Part shown: positions 17,482-25,178 of the stretch, one piece after another
How positions within the stretch are numbered: the first letter of the stretch is position 1
Layout of the letters: each line of letters begins with the position of its first letter
Assembly: GCF_023499255.1 (NCBI RefSeq)
Contig: NZ_CP092183.1
Coordinates: 7,994,501-8,058,500, forward strand
DNA length: 64,000 nt
Reading direction: 5' to 3'
DNA from: Couchioplanes caeruleus
GTDB lineage: Bacteria; Actinomycetota; Actinomycetes; Mycobacteriales; Micromonosporaceae
Made by a program: the position numbers and the translations under genes
Notes under the pieces: model-generated
Seen by the model: only the letters and a program-made list of their open reading frames with translations
The model's database searches: none
Told to the model about the DNA's origin: nothing

Positions 17482-18216
17482 ATGCGTACCCTCGGCATCG
17501 TGCAGGCCCGGATGGGCTCCTCCCGGCTGCCCGGCAAGGTGCTCCGGCGCCTCGGCGGGCGTACCGTGCTGGACCGAGTCGTCCGCGCCGCGCAGGACAG
17601 CGGCGTGCTGGACGACCTGGTGGTCGCGACCACCACCGAAGCCCGCGACGACGCGGTGGCCGCCGAGTGCGAGGCCATCGGCGTCGCGGTGCACCGCGGC
17701 CCGGTCGACGACGTGCTCACCCGGTTTCTCGGCGTGCTCGACGAGCGCGCGGGCGAATCCGACGCGGTGCTGCGCTTCACCGCCGACTGCCCGCTGCTCG
17801 ACCCCGAGCTGATCATGCTGGCAGCCAACGTCTTCGCGGCCACCCCGGACCTCGACTACCTGAGCACCTCCATCGCCCGTACGCTGCCGCGCGGGCTCGA
17901 CGTGGAGATCGTGCGTACCGAGGTGCTGCGGCAGATCGACAAGCTCGCCACCGACCACCACCGCACCCACGTCACCTCGTACGTCTACTCGCACCCGTAC
18001 GACTACACCGTGCTGGGCCTGACGCTGCAGCCCGACCTGTCGCACCTGCGGCTCACCCTGGACACCGAGGACGACTGGCGGCTCATCGAGGCGATCGTCG
18101 CCCACTTCGGGGACCGGCCGGTGCCCGTACGCACGCTCGCCGACTGGCTCTCCGACCGTCCCGAACTCGCCGGCATCAACGCGCACGTCCGGCAGAAGGA
18201 GCTGGCACAGGCGTGA
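17482..18216 (+). CDS. SpsF-like nonulosonate cytidylyltransferase (PseF role)
   Basis: A 244-residue nucleotidyltransferase with N-terminal signature VQARMGSSRLPGKVL and FTADCPLLDPELI for metal and nucleotide binding. These mark the SpsF branch of the CMP-sugar cytidylyltransferase family, found in nonulosonate clusters with SpsG/PseG. It would activate pseudaminic acid (or a relative) to the CMP-sugar. Position between pseC and pseG supports this. The corresponding synthase (PseI/NeuB) is not in the window. Its stop overlaps the start of a 25-codon frame. Confidence 0.82.
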   Translation: MRTLGIVQARMGSSRLPGKVLRRLGGRTVLDRVVRAAQDSGVLDDLVVATTTEARDDAVAAECEAIGVAVHRGPVDDVLTRFLGVLDERAGESDAVLRFTADCPLLDPELIMLAANVFAATPDLDYLSTSIARTLPRGLDVEIVRTEVLRQIDKLATDHHRTHVTSYVYSHPYDYTVLGLTLQPDLSHLRLTLDTEDDWRLIEAIVAHFGDRPVPVRTLADWLSDRPELAGINAHVRQKELAQA

Positions 18217-18290
18217 GTGACTGCACCGGACTACGCCCGCCGCAAGCGGACGACGGCCGTGACCGTGAGGGCCAGGAGGGCACGCCGTGA
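18213..18290 (+). CDS. 25-codon frame coupled between cytidylyltransferase and pseG, related to the LuxC N-terminus
   Basis: GTG at 18213 overlaps the preceding stop (GTGA) and the frame's own stop overlaps the pseG start (GTGA). The predicted 25-residue peptide (start VSDCTGLRPPQADDGR) resembles the first 25 residues of the LuxC-like protein (MTDCTEPRSPQAVDGR), and the DNA is similar too. It could be a leader peptide, a small protein, or a decayed copy of a gene start. The perfect fit of both overlaps argues that it is translated. Confidence 0.45.
   Translation: MSDCTGLRPPQADDGRDREGQEGTP
18219..18286 (+). repeat. 68-bp dispersed repeat, copy directly before pseG
   Basis: This is the partner of the copy at 9547-9614 on the other strand. 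It ends exactly at the pseG start codon, so its GGAGGG block acts as the pseG ribosome-binding site (about 6 bases spacing). The central CCGCAAGCGG and the final 16 bases are identical in both copies. Confidence 0.8.
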
Positions 18291-19354
18291 AAGACGGCGT
18301 GAGCGTGACCGTCGGAGTCCGGTGTGACGCCGGTCCTCGCACAGGGGTCGGGCATCTCGTGCGGTGCGTGGCGCTGGCCGAGGAGCTGACCGCGCGCGGG
18401 ATCGGCGTGCACTTCCTCAGCGACCTGGGCGGCCTGGAGTGGGCGGAACGCCAGCTCACCAGCCGCGGCCTGCCCTGGTATCCCGCACCGTACGACGCCG
18501 TCGGGCTCGTCGCGGCCGCGGACCGGCTGGGGCTGGACGCCGTGGTCGTCGACTCGTACGTGCTGCCGCCCGCGCACTCGGCCGCCCTGCGCGCGTCCGG
18601 CCGGGCGGTCCTGGCCATCGTGGACGGCGACGTACGCGGCCAGGAGGCGGACGTCTACGTCGACCAGAACCTCGACGCCGAGCTGCTGACCCCGGACCTG
18701 CCGCCAGGCGCCGTACGCCTCGCCGGCCTCGGCTGTGCGCTGCTGCGCCGGGCCGTACGGGACCTCCGGCCACCCGCCCCACCGATGCCCGGCCCGGCCG
18801 ACAAGCCGCGGGTCGTGGCGTTCTTCGGCGGCACGGACGCATACCGGGCGGCACCCGTCGCCGCACGCCTGCTGATCGCCACCGGCGTACCGTTCTCGGC
18901 GACGATCGTGGCAGCCACCGACGACCTGCGCGCCGAGCTGCTCGCGTCGGAGCCCGCCGACGGGCAGCGCCTCGACATCATCGCGCCCACCGACGAGCTG
19001 CCGCGCCTGCTCTCCACCGCCGACCTCGTGATCAGCGCCAGCGGCACGTCGACCTGGGAACTGCTCTGCCTCGGCCGCGCGGCCGCGCTGGTCTGGGTGG
19101 TCGACAACCAGATCCTCGGCTACGACCGCACGACCGCGCGCGGCCTCGCCGCCGGCCTGGGGCACCTACCGGCCCTGCGGGAGTTCCCGTCCGAGGCGAT
19201 CGACCGGCTGCGTGAGCTGCTCTCCAGCCCGGGATCCCGGGCCGAGCTGGCCGCCCGCGCCTGGGCGGCGGTCGACGGCCAGGGCTGCTCGCGGGTGGCC
19301 GAAGCCCTGCTCGGCGCCGTCCACGCGAGGAACGCCGTCCGGCCCGGCCGGTAA
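18287..19354 (+). CDS. pseG: UDP-2,4-diacetamido-trideoxy-altropyranose hydrolase (PseG)
   Basis: A 355-residue GT-B-fold hydrolase. The N-terminal loop with H23 in GVGHLVRC matches the catalytic histidine of PseG, and the donor-site segments FFGGTDAYR and ISASGTSTWELLCLG are family signatures. It removes UDP from the pseudaminic acid precursor ahead of condensation with PEP. The GTG start is preceded by GGAGGG, part of the 68-bp repeat. Genes for the acetyltransferase (PseH) and synthase (PseI) expected beside it are not in the window. Confidence 0.9.
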   Translation: MKDGVSVTVGVRCDAGPRTGVGHLVRCVALAEELTARGIGVHFLSDLGGLEWAERQLTSRGLPWYPAPYDAVGLVAAADRLGLDAVVVDSYVLPPAHSAALRASGRAVLAIVDGDVRGQEADVYVDQNLDAELLTPDLPPGAVRLAGLGCALLRRAVRDLRPPAPPMPGPADKPRVVAFFGGTDAYRAAPVAARLLIATGVPFSATIVAATDDLRAELLASEPADGQRLDIIAPTDELPRLLSTADLVISASGTSTWELLCLGRAAALVWVVDNQILGYDRTTARGLAAGLGHLPALREFPSEAIDRLRELLSSPGSRAELAARAWAAVDGQGCSRVAEALLGAVHARNAVRPGR

Positions 19355-19364
19355 CTTACGCGGC

Positions 19365-19670
19365 ATGGACCTGCGCCAACTGTCCGACGACGTCGAGAGA
19401 GTCTCCGAGCGGTACGCCGAGGTCTTCGGCATCCGCCGCGACGACACCTGGTTCCTGCTCAAGCTCCAGGAGGAGGTCGGCGAGCTCACCCAGGCGTTCC
19501 TGATGCGGGCCGGCCAGGCGCGCGACAAGGGCCGGTCGCCGGCGGACCTGCACGCCGGCTTCGCCGCGGAGATCGCCGACGTGGTGTGCCACGCGCTGCT
19601 GCTCGCGCGCCACTTCGAGGTGGACGTGCCGGCCGAGATCGACCGGAAGTGGCTCTCCCGCCTGCGCTGA
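19365..19670 (+). CDS. MazG-like nucleotide pyrophosphohydrolase
   Basis: A 101-residue all-alpha NTP pyrophosphatase. EEVGELTQAF and EIADVVCHALLLA provide the paired acidic Mg-binding motifs of the MazG/PRA-PH group. The length is that of single-domain family members. It follows pseG by 10 bp and may be co-transcribed, possibly cleaning up nucleotides, although a link with glycan synthesis is unproven. Confidence 0.82.
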   Translation: MDLRQLSDDVERVSERYAEVFGIRRDDTWFLLKLQEEVGELTQAFLMRAGQARDKGRSPADLHAGFAAEIADVVCHALLLARHFEVDVPAEIDRKWLSRLR

Positions 19671-19682
19671 CGCGTGCCGGGA

Positions 19683-19946
19683 TCAACGCGGACGGTCGAA
19701 CGTGCCGAGGATGACGTCCACGCCGATGTCGGACTTCGGTGCCGGGTTGATCTCCAGCATGAGGTCGAGGGCGGCGACGAGCTTGAGCACCAGGCCGACC
19801 TCCGCGGTGGCCTTACCCGCCTCGAGGTCGGACAGCCAGCGGCGGCTCAGCCCCGCGCGGGCGGCCACGGCCGCCTGGCTCAGGCCCGCTCGCCGGCGGA
19901 CCTCTCGGAGGTGGTTGCCCAGGTCCGAGGGCCGGTCGACGCGCAT
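19683..19946 (-). CDS. Xre-family helix-turn-helix regulator (HipB-like)
   Basis: An 87-residue DNA-binding protein. The HTH spans about residues 10-45 (GLSQAAVAARAGLSRRWLSD) and the rest forms a short beta-strand tail as in HipB/Xre antitoxins. The ATG at 19946 was chosen because GGGAGG precedes it by 4 bases; a start at 20006 would run through the inverted repeat. No hipA or toxin gene is adjacent: the neighbour is a convergent MazG gene. Autoregulation through the 10-bp inverted repeat upstream is likely. Confidence 0.85.
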   Translation of the reverse strand: MRVDRPSDLGNHLREVRRRAGLSQAAVAARAGLSRRWLSDLEAGKATAEVGLVLKLVAALDLMLEINPAPKSDIGVDVILGTFDRPR

Positions 19947-19966
19947 GCGACCTCCCGATGGGAACA

Positions 19967-19997
19967 TACGCGCACAGCGTACCCCGATGTGCGCGTA
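19967..19997. promoter_or_regulatory. Inverted repeat, probable operator of the Xre regulator
   Basis: TACGCGCACA and TGTGCGCGTA are perfect 10-bp inverted arms with an 11-bp spacer, about 20 bp upstream of the regulator start. A further partial match (TACGTGCGCA) begins at 19996. Xre/HipB proteins bind such arms in their own promoter. Confidence 0.6.
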
Positions 19998-20086
19998 CGT
20001 GCGCATCGTGCGATACGGCTAAGCGATTTCCGGACCGGGCCGAACAGAGCTGCGGACTCCCCGGAGAGTCGGATCGAGGTGTTGCC

Positions 20087-20578
20087 GTGACCACCGTTCT
20101 CGTCGCCGATGATGATGCCGATCACCGTGAGCTGCTGACACTCGCGCTCAGCCGGTTCGGGCACCATGTGGTCGCGGCCGCCGATGCCGCTGCTGCGCGG
20201 CGGGCGCTCAGTGCCGGGGGGATCGAGGCCGCGCTGCTCGATGTGCGGATGCCCGGAGAGTCGGGTATCGATCTGTGCCGCCGGCTGCGGGCCGATCCGG
20301 TGACCGCCGGGCTGCCGATCATGCTGGTCAGCGCCGACGTCAACGGGCGGCGGGTGCTGGCCGGGATGGAGGCCGGCGCCGACGACTATCTGACGAAGCC
20401 GTACCCGCGGTCCGAGCTGTGCGCGCGGCTGGAGGCGTTGCTGCTGCGCCGCAGCCGGAGCGCCACGATGCCGTCGACGGCCGCGAACGCCGCGATGCTC
20501 GCGGCTCGGGCGGCGCTGCCGGCGGGCGTACCCCTTCCGCCACCGCAGATCGAGCGCGGACTGCCGCGGACCGCCTGA
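20087..20578 (+). CDS. Single-domain receiver (CheY-like) protein with C-terminal extension
   Basis: A 163-residue response regulator without an output domain. Acidic cluster ADDDAD sits at 7-12, phospho-acceptor D52 in LDVRMP, switch residue S82, and K104 in DDYLTKPY. The last ~40 residues are low-complexity and proline-rich. Start is GTG at 20087. No kinase gene lies next to it, so it is an orphan, likely a phospho-relay or protein-interaction regulator. It shares a 140-bp divergent region with the Xre gene. Confidence 0.88.
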   Translation: MTTVLVADDDADHRELLTLALSRFGHHVVAAADAAAARRALSAGGIEAALLDVRMPGESGIDLCRRLRADPVTAGLPIMLVSADVNGRRVLAGMEAGADDYLTKPYPRSELCARLEALLLRRSRSATMPSTAANAAMLAARAALPAGVPLPPPQIERGLPRTA

Positions 20579-20624
20579 GCGAAAACGGTGTGCGGCCCGT
20601 CCCGGCCGGCTGCTTGAATGCGGC

Positions 20625-21668
20625 ATGCGTCCCGACTTCCGCCCGCCGCCCAAGCTCTCGTCCGGTGACCGCGTCGCGGTCGTCTCGCCGTCGTTCGCCG
20701 CGCCGGCCCTCTTTCCCGCCGTGCACGAGCTGGGCCTGCGGCGGCTGCGGGAGGAGTTCGGGCTGGAGCCGGTCGAGTATCCGGCGACCCGGCGGCAGGC
20801 GACGCCGGCCGAGCGGGCCGCCGACCTGATGGACGCGTACGCCGATCCGGACATCCGCGCCGTCTTCGCCACGATCGGCGGCGACGATCAGATCACCGTG
20901 CTGAGGCACCTGGACCCGGGGCCGTTCACCGCCGATCCCAAGCCGTTCTTCGGCTACTCGGACAACACCAACCTGCTCAACTGGCTGTGGCACCACGGCG
21001 TGGCCGGCTACCACGGGATGTCCACGATGGTCCACCTCGGCCGGGGCGCCGGCGTCCAGCCGGTCGTTGCCGAGTCTCTGCGCGCGGCGCTGTTCACCGG
21101 TGGCGATCTCGTGGTGCGCCCGGTCGCCGAGTTCAGCGACGAGGAGGTTCCCTGGACCGAGCCCGCCGCCCTGACCACGTCGGCGCCGGCGTACCCGAGC
21201 CCCGAGCGGGTCTGGCACCGCGCCGACCGCGTCGTGAGCGCGCCGACGTGGGGCGGAAACCTCGAGATTCTGCATTGGACACTCGCGGCGAACCGGTGGG
21301 TACGCCCGGCCGCCGACTACGCCGGATGCGTGTTGCTGCTGGAGACGTCGGAGGAGATGCCGCCGGGCACCGAGGTGTTCCGGATGCTGCGGAACTTCGG
21401 CGAGCGCGGCCTGCTCGAGCAGTTCCCGGCCGTGGTGGTCGGCACGGCGAAGGGTACGTCGCTGCACAGCGCGCGCAGCCTGGAGCAGCGGGCCGCCTAC
21501 CGGGAGGAGCAGCGGGCCGCCGTGCTACGGGCCTTCGAGGCGTACCACCCGGAGGCGATGATCGTTTTCGGGGTGGACTTCGGGCACACCGATCCGCAAT
21601 GGGTGCTGCCGTACGGGGGTCGCCTGACGGTGGACGGGCCGGCCCGGACCGTCACTGCTCACTACTGA
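20625..21668 (+). CDS. S66-family LD-carboxypeptidase / MccF-like peptidase
   Basis: A 347-residue S66 serine peptidase. The catalytic triad appears as S112 (GYSDNTNL), E213 (TWGGNLEIL) and H321 (DFGHTDPQ). Family members cleave the L,D bond of muropeptide tetrapeptides in cell-wall recycling (LdcA) or detoxify microcin C (MccF). The long form and GHTDPQ ending lean to the MccF-like branch. No signal peptide is present, so it is cytoplasmic. Its 3' end overlaps the CapA gene by 17 bp, convergent. Confidence 0.88.
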   Translation: MRPDFRPPPKLSSGDRVAVVSPSFAAPALFPAVHELGLRRLREEFGLEPVEYPATRRQATPAERAADLMDAYADPDIRAVFATIGGDDQITVLRHLDPGPFTADPKPFFGYSDNTNLLNWLWHHGVAGYHGMSTMVHLGRGAGVQPVVAESLRAALFTGGDLVVRPVAEFSDEEVPWTEPAALTTSAPAYPSPERVWHRADRVVSAPTWGGNLEILHWTLAANRWVRPAADYAGCVLLLETSEEMPPGTEVFRMLRNFGERGLLEQFPAVVVGTAKGTSLHSARSLEQRAAYREEQRAAVLRAFEAYHPEAMIVFGVDFGHTDPQWVLPYGGRLTVDGPARTVTAHY

Positions 21669-22695
21669 CCCGGCCGAGGCCGGCGCAGTCGCGGAGGTCC
21701 GTGAAGTTGTTGCGGGCGAGGTCGGCGTGCCACCCGGTGAGCGCCCTGGGCTGCCCGGTGCCGGAGACGACCGTGGGCACGAACTCCGAGCGCACCACCT
21801 GGCGGTCCCGGACGGTCAGCCGCAGCACCCCGGCCCGCGCACTGTACGGCTGGAACAGCCCGGAGCTGTACCAGAGGAAGTTGCCCAGCCCGTACGCGAT
21901 GTAGGCCCTGCCGGACCGCCCGGCGCCCTGCAGCACGTGGGCGTGCGCGCCCACGATGATGTCGGCACCGGCCTTGACCAGCGCGTCGGCGAAGTCGCGC
22001 TGCAGCCGGTCGGGGCACCGGTCGCCCTCGGTGCCCCAGTGCGGGAGCACGACGACGAGGTCGCTGTCGGCGCGGGCGGCGCGCACGGCGGCCAGCGCCC
22101 GGTCGGTGTCGAACGCCATGGCCAGCCCCGCCTTGTCCTCCCCGGCCGCCCATTCCGCGGCGAGGTCGTCGACCTGGCTGAAGGCGAAGACGGCCAGGCG
22201 CACGCCGCGGACCGTACGCCGCCACGGCTTGTACGCCTCGGCGATGTTCCTGCCGGCGCCGATGGTGCCGATCCCGCCCTTGCGCGCGGCGGTCATCGTG
22301 TCGGCCAGCCCCTGCCGGCCGTAGTCGAGGCTGTGGTTGTTGGCCAGCGACACCGCGTCGATGCCCGCGGCCTTGAGGGCCGGCACGGCGGCGTCGCGCG
22401 CCCGGAAGAGGTACCGCTTCGGTTCGGGCTTGCCGCGGCCGGTGATCGGCGTCTCGAGGTTGACGAACGTCAGGTCGCCCTCGGCCAGCTCGGTGGCGAT
22501 CGGCCCGAACGCCGTGGCCGGGTCCGCGAGGAGTTTGTCCACCCGCCCCTCGAAGTGCACGTCGCCCGCGAAGGTCAGCGTCACCTCGGGCACCGCGGCG
22601 CTCGCGGTCCGCGGCGTGGTGTCGTCGCCGGAGGCGCATCCGGCCGCGGTGAGCAGCAGCACCGCGCAGATCGCCGAGGTCAGTCGCCGCCTCAC
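21652..22695 (-). CDS. CapA-family lipoprotein (poly-gamma-glutamate capsule synthesis-like)
   Basis: A 347-residue protein with an N-terminal lipobox (TAAGC, C20), so it is a membrane-anchored lipoprotein. The metallophosphatase-like CapA fold is shown by GDVHFEGRV, NLETPITG, NNHSLDYG, LPHWGTE and GAHAHVLQG. CapA proteins act in poly-gamma-glutamate export and in cell-surface polymer synthesis; without capBC nearby the exact polymer is unknown. GTG at 22695 overlaps the stop of the upstream membrane gene (GTGA), which decides the start. Confidence 0.87.
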   Translation of the reverse strand: MRRRLTSAICAVLLLTAAGCASGDDTTPRTASAAVPEVTLTFAGDVHFEGRVDKLLADPATAFGPIATELAEGDLTFVNLETPITGRGKPEPKRYLFRARDAAVPALKAAGIDAVSLANNHSLDYGRQGLADTMTAARKGGIGTIGAGRNIAEAYKPWRRTVRGVRLAVFAFSQVDDLAAEWAAGEDKAGLAMAFDTDRALAAVRAARADSDLVVVLPHWGTEGDRCPDRLQRDFADALVKAGADIIVGAHAHVLQGAGRSGRAYIAYGLGNFLWYSSGLFQPYSARAGVLRLTVRDRQVVRSEFVPTVVSGTGQPRALTGWHADLARNNFTDLRDCAGLGRVSSEQ

Positions 22696-23690
22696 CGGGC
22701 CACCCCCGCCGGCGCCCGGCCCCGCACCTGCCGGACCACCGCCATCAGCACAAGACCCCCGGCGACCATGCCGGCCACGAGGGCCGGCGGCTCGGCCAGC
22801 GCCACGGCGAGCTGCACTGTGGACCCCATCGCCGACAACCGCGCGAGCAGCGCCTTGTCGGCCAGGACCAGGACCGGAACAAGCAACAAATACATCGGTA
22901 CGGCCGCAGCACCCACCGCCATCAGGGCACGGAACCGGAGTCGCGCCGCGACCGCGAGCGCGAACGGCAGGGCTGCCAGGCCCGCGACGACCACGGCGAG
23001 GCCGGCGGGGAAGCGGTCGACGCCGAGCACGCACGCCCCCACGACGGCCACGACGGCACGGGCGACGAGATCACGCCAGGACGACGGCTGGACCGCGCGC
23101 GCGATCTGGCGGGCGAACCGCAGACCGGCGGCCAGGAAGACGAGGAACGAGACCGCGCCGGTCAGCAGCGTGGCCGCGCACAGGACCGCCACGAGCGCGG
23201 CGGCGGGAACCCGCTGGGCCGCCTTCGCGATCAGCGGGAACAGCGCGAGCGCCCACAGCAGCGACAACTCCGGCGGCGGCAGCAACGCGACGCTCAGCAG
23301 CTCGTGGGAATCACGCATCGGGATGCCGACGAGCCCGGGGTCGATGCGGCGCAGCAGCGCCACGGTGCAGGCGAGCCACGCGTAGTGCGCCACCAGCACG
23401 GGAATCACCCAGGTCAGCAGGAGCCGTCCCCACGGCAGCGCGACGAGCCGTTCCGCGCGGCGGCCGAGGACGACGAGGAACAGCGGCGCGCCCACCACGC
23501 CGGCGGCCCCGGCCACGGCCCACCAGGCGAGCGGCACGGGAACGGTGATCGCCCATTCGATCTGCAGGTAGTGCCGGGCCACGACGTACTGGGTGAGCGC
23601 GGCGCAGACGCCGAGACCGGCCGCCGCCGTCAGCGCCCGCGTGGTCTCCGTGGGCTGCGCCGGCTCGGTGGCCGGCCGGGCCTGCGTCAC
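22692..23690 (-). CDS. Polytopic membrane protein, acyltransferase-3-like
   Basis: A 332-residue protein with about ten transmembrane segments. Early HYLQIEWAITVPVP closely resembles HYLQIDWHLPAPIP of the acyltransferase encoded at 26491-27846, so the two are diverged paralogs of the acyltransferase-3/OpgC type. However, the WH motif with the catalytic histidine of that paralog is not obvious here, so activity is uncertain. GTG at 23690 overlaps alr (GTGA), and its stop overlaps capA, so alr, this gene and capA form one transcript. Confidence 0.6.
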   Translation of the reverse strand: MTQARPATEPAQPTETTRALTAAAGLGVCAALTQYVVARHYLQIEWAITVPVPLAWWAVAGAAGVVGAPLFLVVLGRRAERLVALPWGRLLLTWVIPVLVAHYAWLACTVALLRRIDPGLVGIPMRDSHELLSVALLPPPELSLLWALALFPLIAKAAQRVPAAALVAVLCAATLLTGAVSFLVFLAAGLRFARQIARAVQPSSWRDLVARAVVAVVGACVLGVDRFPAGLAVVVAGLAALPFALAVAARLRFRALMAVGAAAVPMYLLLVPVLVLADKALLARLSAMGSTVQLAVALAEPPALVAGMVAGGLVLMAVVRQVRGRAPAGVAR

Positions 23691-24805
23691 CGGGCGCCTT
23701 CGTAGCGGCGGGTCACCCGGGCGCCGATGCCGGTGAGGACGTCGTTGGGGTTCGTACCGGCCCAGGCGGCCCACTCGGCGGCGGTCGGCTCGCCCCCGTC
23801 GCCCGGGCCGAACATCACCGCGTACTCCCCGGCCCGGACGGGCAGGTCGCCCACGTCGAGCACCACCTGGTCCATGCTGACCCGGCCGGCCACCGGGCAG
23901 CGGACCCCGTGCACGAGGAACTCGGCGCGGCCGGCCGCCTGCCGCGGCACCCCGTCGGCGAATCCGAGCGGCACCAGCGCCAGCGTGGTCTCGCGATCGG
24001 TGAAGAAGTCGGGGCCGTACGAGACCCCGGTGCCCGCCGGCACCCGCTTGGTGAGCAGCACCTGGGCCCGTACGGTCATCGCCGGGCGCAATCCGAAGCT
24101 GCGGCCGGGCACGGGCTCGATGCCGTACAGGCCGATCCCGGCGCGCAGCAGGTCGTGGCGCGCCTCGGGGATCTGCAGACCGGCGGCGGAGTTGGCCAGG
24201 TGCAGGATCGGCGGGTCGATGCCCGCGGTGAGGGCGGTCTGCCGGCCGACCTCGAACTCGTGCAACTGCGTGCGCAGGTGCGCGCTCTGCGGGTCCTCCG
24301 CGCCGGCGAGGTGCGACCAGAGTCCGCGTACGCGCAGCAGCCCGGCGCTCTCGAACTTACGCGCCCACGTGAAGAGCTGCATCCACTCCTCGACCGGCGC
24401 GCCGCCGCGGGACATGCCCGTATCGATCTTGAGGTGAACGGTGGCCACCGTGCCGGTCCGGTCGGCCGCGTCGGCGAGCGCCTCGAGGGCCTCGACCCCG
24501 CCGACGGACACGTCGATCCCGGCCCTGAGCACCTCGTCGAACGTCTCGGCCGGCGGGTACAGCCAGAGCAGCATGGGGGCGCTGAAGCCCTGGGCGCGCA
24601 GGGCCAGCGCCTCCGGCACCGACGCCACGCCCAGCCAGGTGGCGCCGTGACGCAGCGCCGTACGCGCGACCTCGGCCGCCCCGTGCCCGAAGCCGTCGGC
24701 CTTGACGACCGCCATCATCCCGGCGGGGCCGGCCGCGGCGGCGAGCACGCCGGCGTTGTGGGCGATGGCGTCCAGATCGACGACGGCCTCGGCCATCGCC
24801 GTCAT
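23687..24805 (-). CDS. alr: Alanine racemase
   Basis: A 372-residue fold type III PLP enzyme. PLP lysine K35 lies in VVKADGFGHG, and catalytic Tyr is in GVSYGPDFF in the C-terminal beta domain. GTGMSRGG-like substrate loop appears as KIDTGMSRGG. It interconverts L- and D-alanine for peptidoglycan. It is the first gene of a coupled group with the membrane protein and capA. ATG at 24805 was used; an ATG three codons later is also possible. An upstream element shared with ddl lies 60-95 bp before the start. Confidence 0.95.
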   Translation of the reverse strand: MTAMAEAVVDLDAIAHNAGVLAAAAGPAGMMAVVKADGFGHGAAEVARTALRHGATWLGVASVPEALALRAQGFSAPMLLWLYPPAETFDEVLRAGIDVSVGGVEALEALADAADRTGTVATVHLKIDTGMSRGGAPVEEWMQLFTWARKFESAGLLRVRGLWSHLAGAEDPQSAHLRTQLHEFEVGRQTALTAGIDPPILHLANSAAGLQIPEARHDLLRAGIGLYGIEPVPGRSFGLRPAMTVRAQVLLTKRVPAGTGVSYGPDFFTDRETTLALVPLGFADGVPRQAAGRAEFLVHGVRCPVAGRVSMDQVVLDVGDLPVRAGEYAVMFGPGDGGEPTAAEWAAWAGTNPNDVLTGIGARVTRRYEGAR

Positions 24806-25178
24806 CGCCCGGCCCTCGATCGGGACGTGGAGTTCAGCACCGGCGCATGCTCCGGGAGGTCCCTGCTCGATTGGAAGGTCATTCTCTGATCAATCCGTCT
24901 CCGTCACGGAGTGTGTCCGGATCGCGACGCACTTGCCGGAAAGGGCCATGATGTCCACACGCGGGGGCAGAAGCCGGACGGCGGAGGCGACACGCGTGCT
25001 CGACTGGCGGCAGGACGACACGGTTAAGAGACCGACGGAGATGATCTCGCCCGGGGGGGAGAAGCGTACGACGATGCAGACCGGATGCGAAACAACGATC
25101 CGCGCAGACGTCCACGGCCTCCCGCCGCGCTGGGCGCGAGGCGGGCCGCCGCAGGGCAGGGCTCGGGAGGAGCACGCG
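24806..25178. other. Divergent intergenic region between alr and an ATP-binding regulator
   Basis: This 373-bp gap holds the alr/ddl shared element (24864-24900) and a small palindrome CTCCGTCACGGAG at 24899-24911. The frame of the downstream gene stays open through it, with possible earlier starts such as the ATG at 25074-25076. No RNA gene or convincing -35/-10 pair was seen. Confidence 0.4.
24864..24900 (-). promoter_or_regulatory. alr upstream element shared with ddl
   Basis: This segment matches 28985-29021 at about 28 of 37 bases. Identical blocks are TGCTC, GGAAGGTCA and CTGATCAATC, the last containing the palindrome TGATCA. The TGATCA lies 82 bp from the alr start here and 86 bp from the ddl start in the other copy, on the same strand, so a common promoter or operator is likely. 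Confidence 0.55.
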
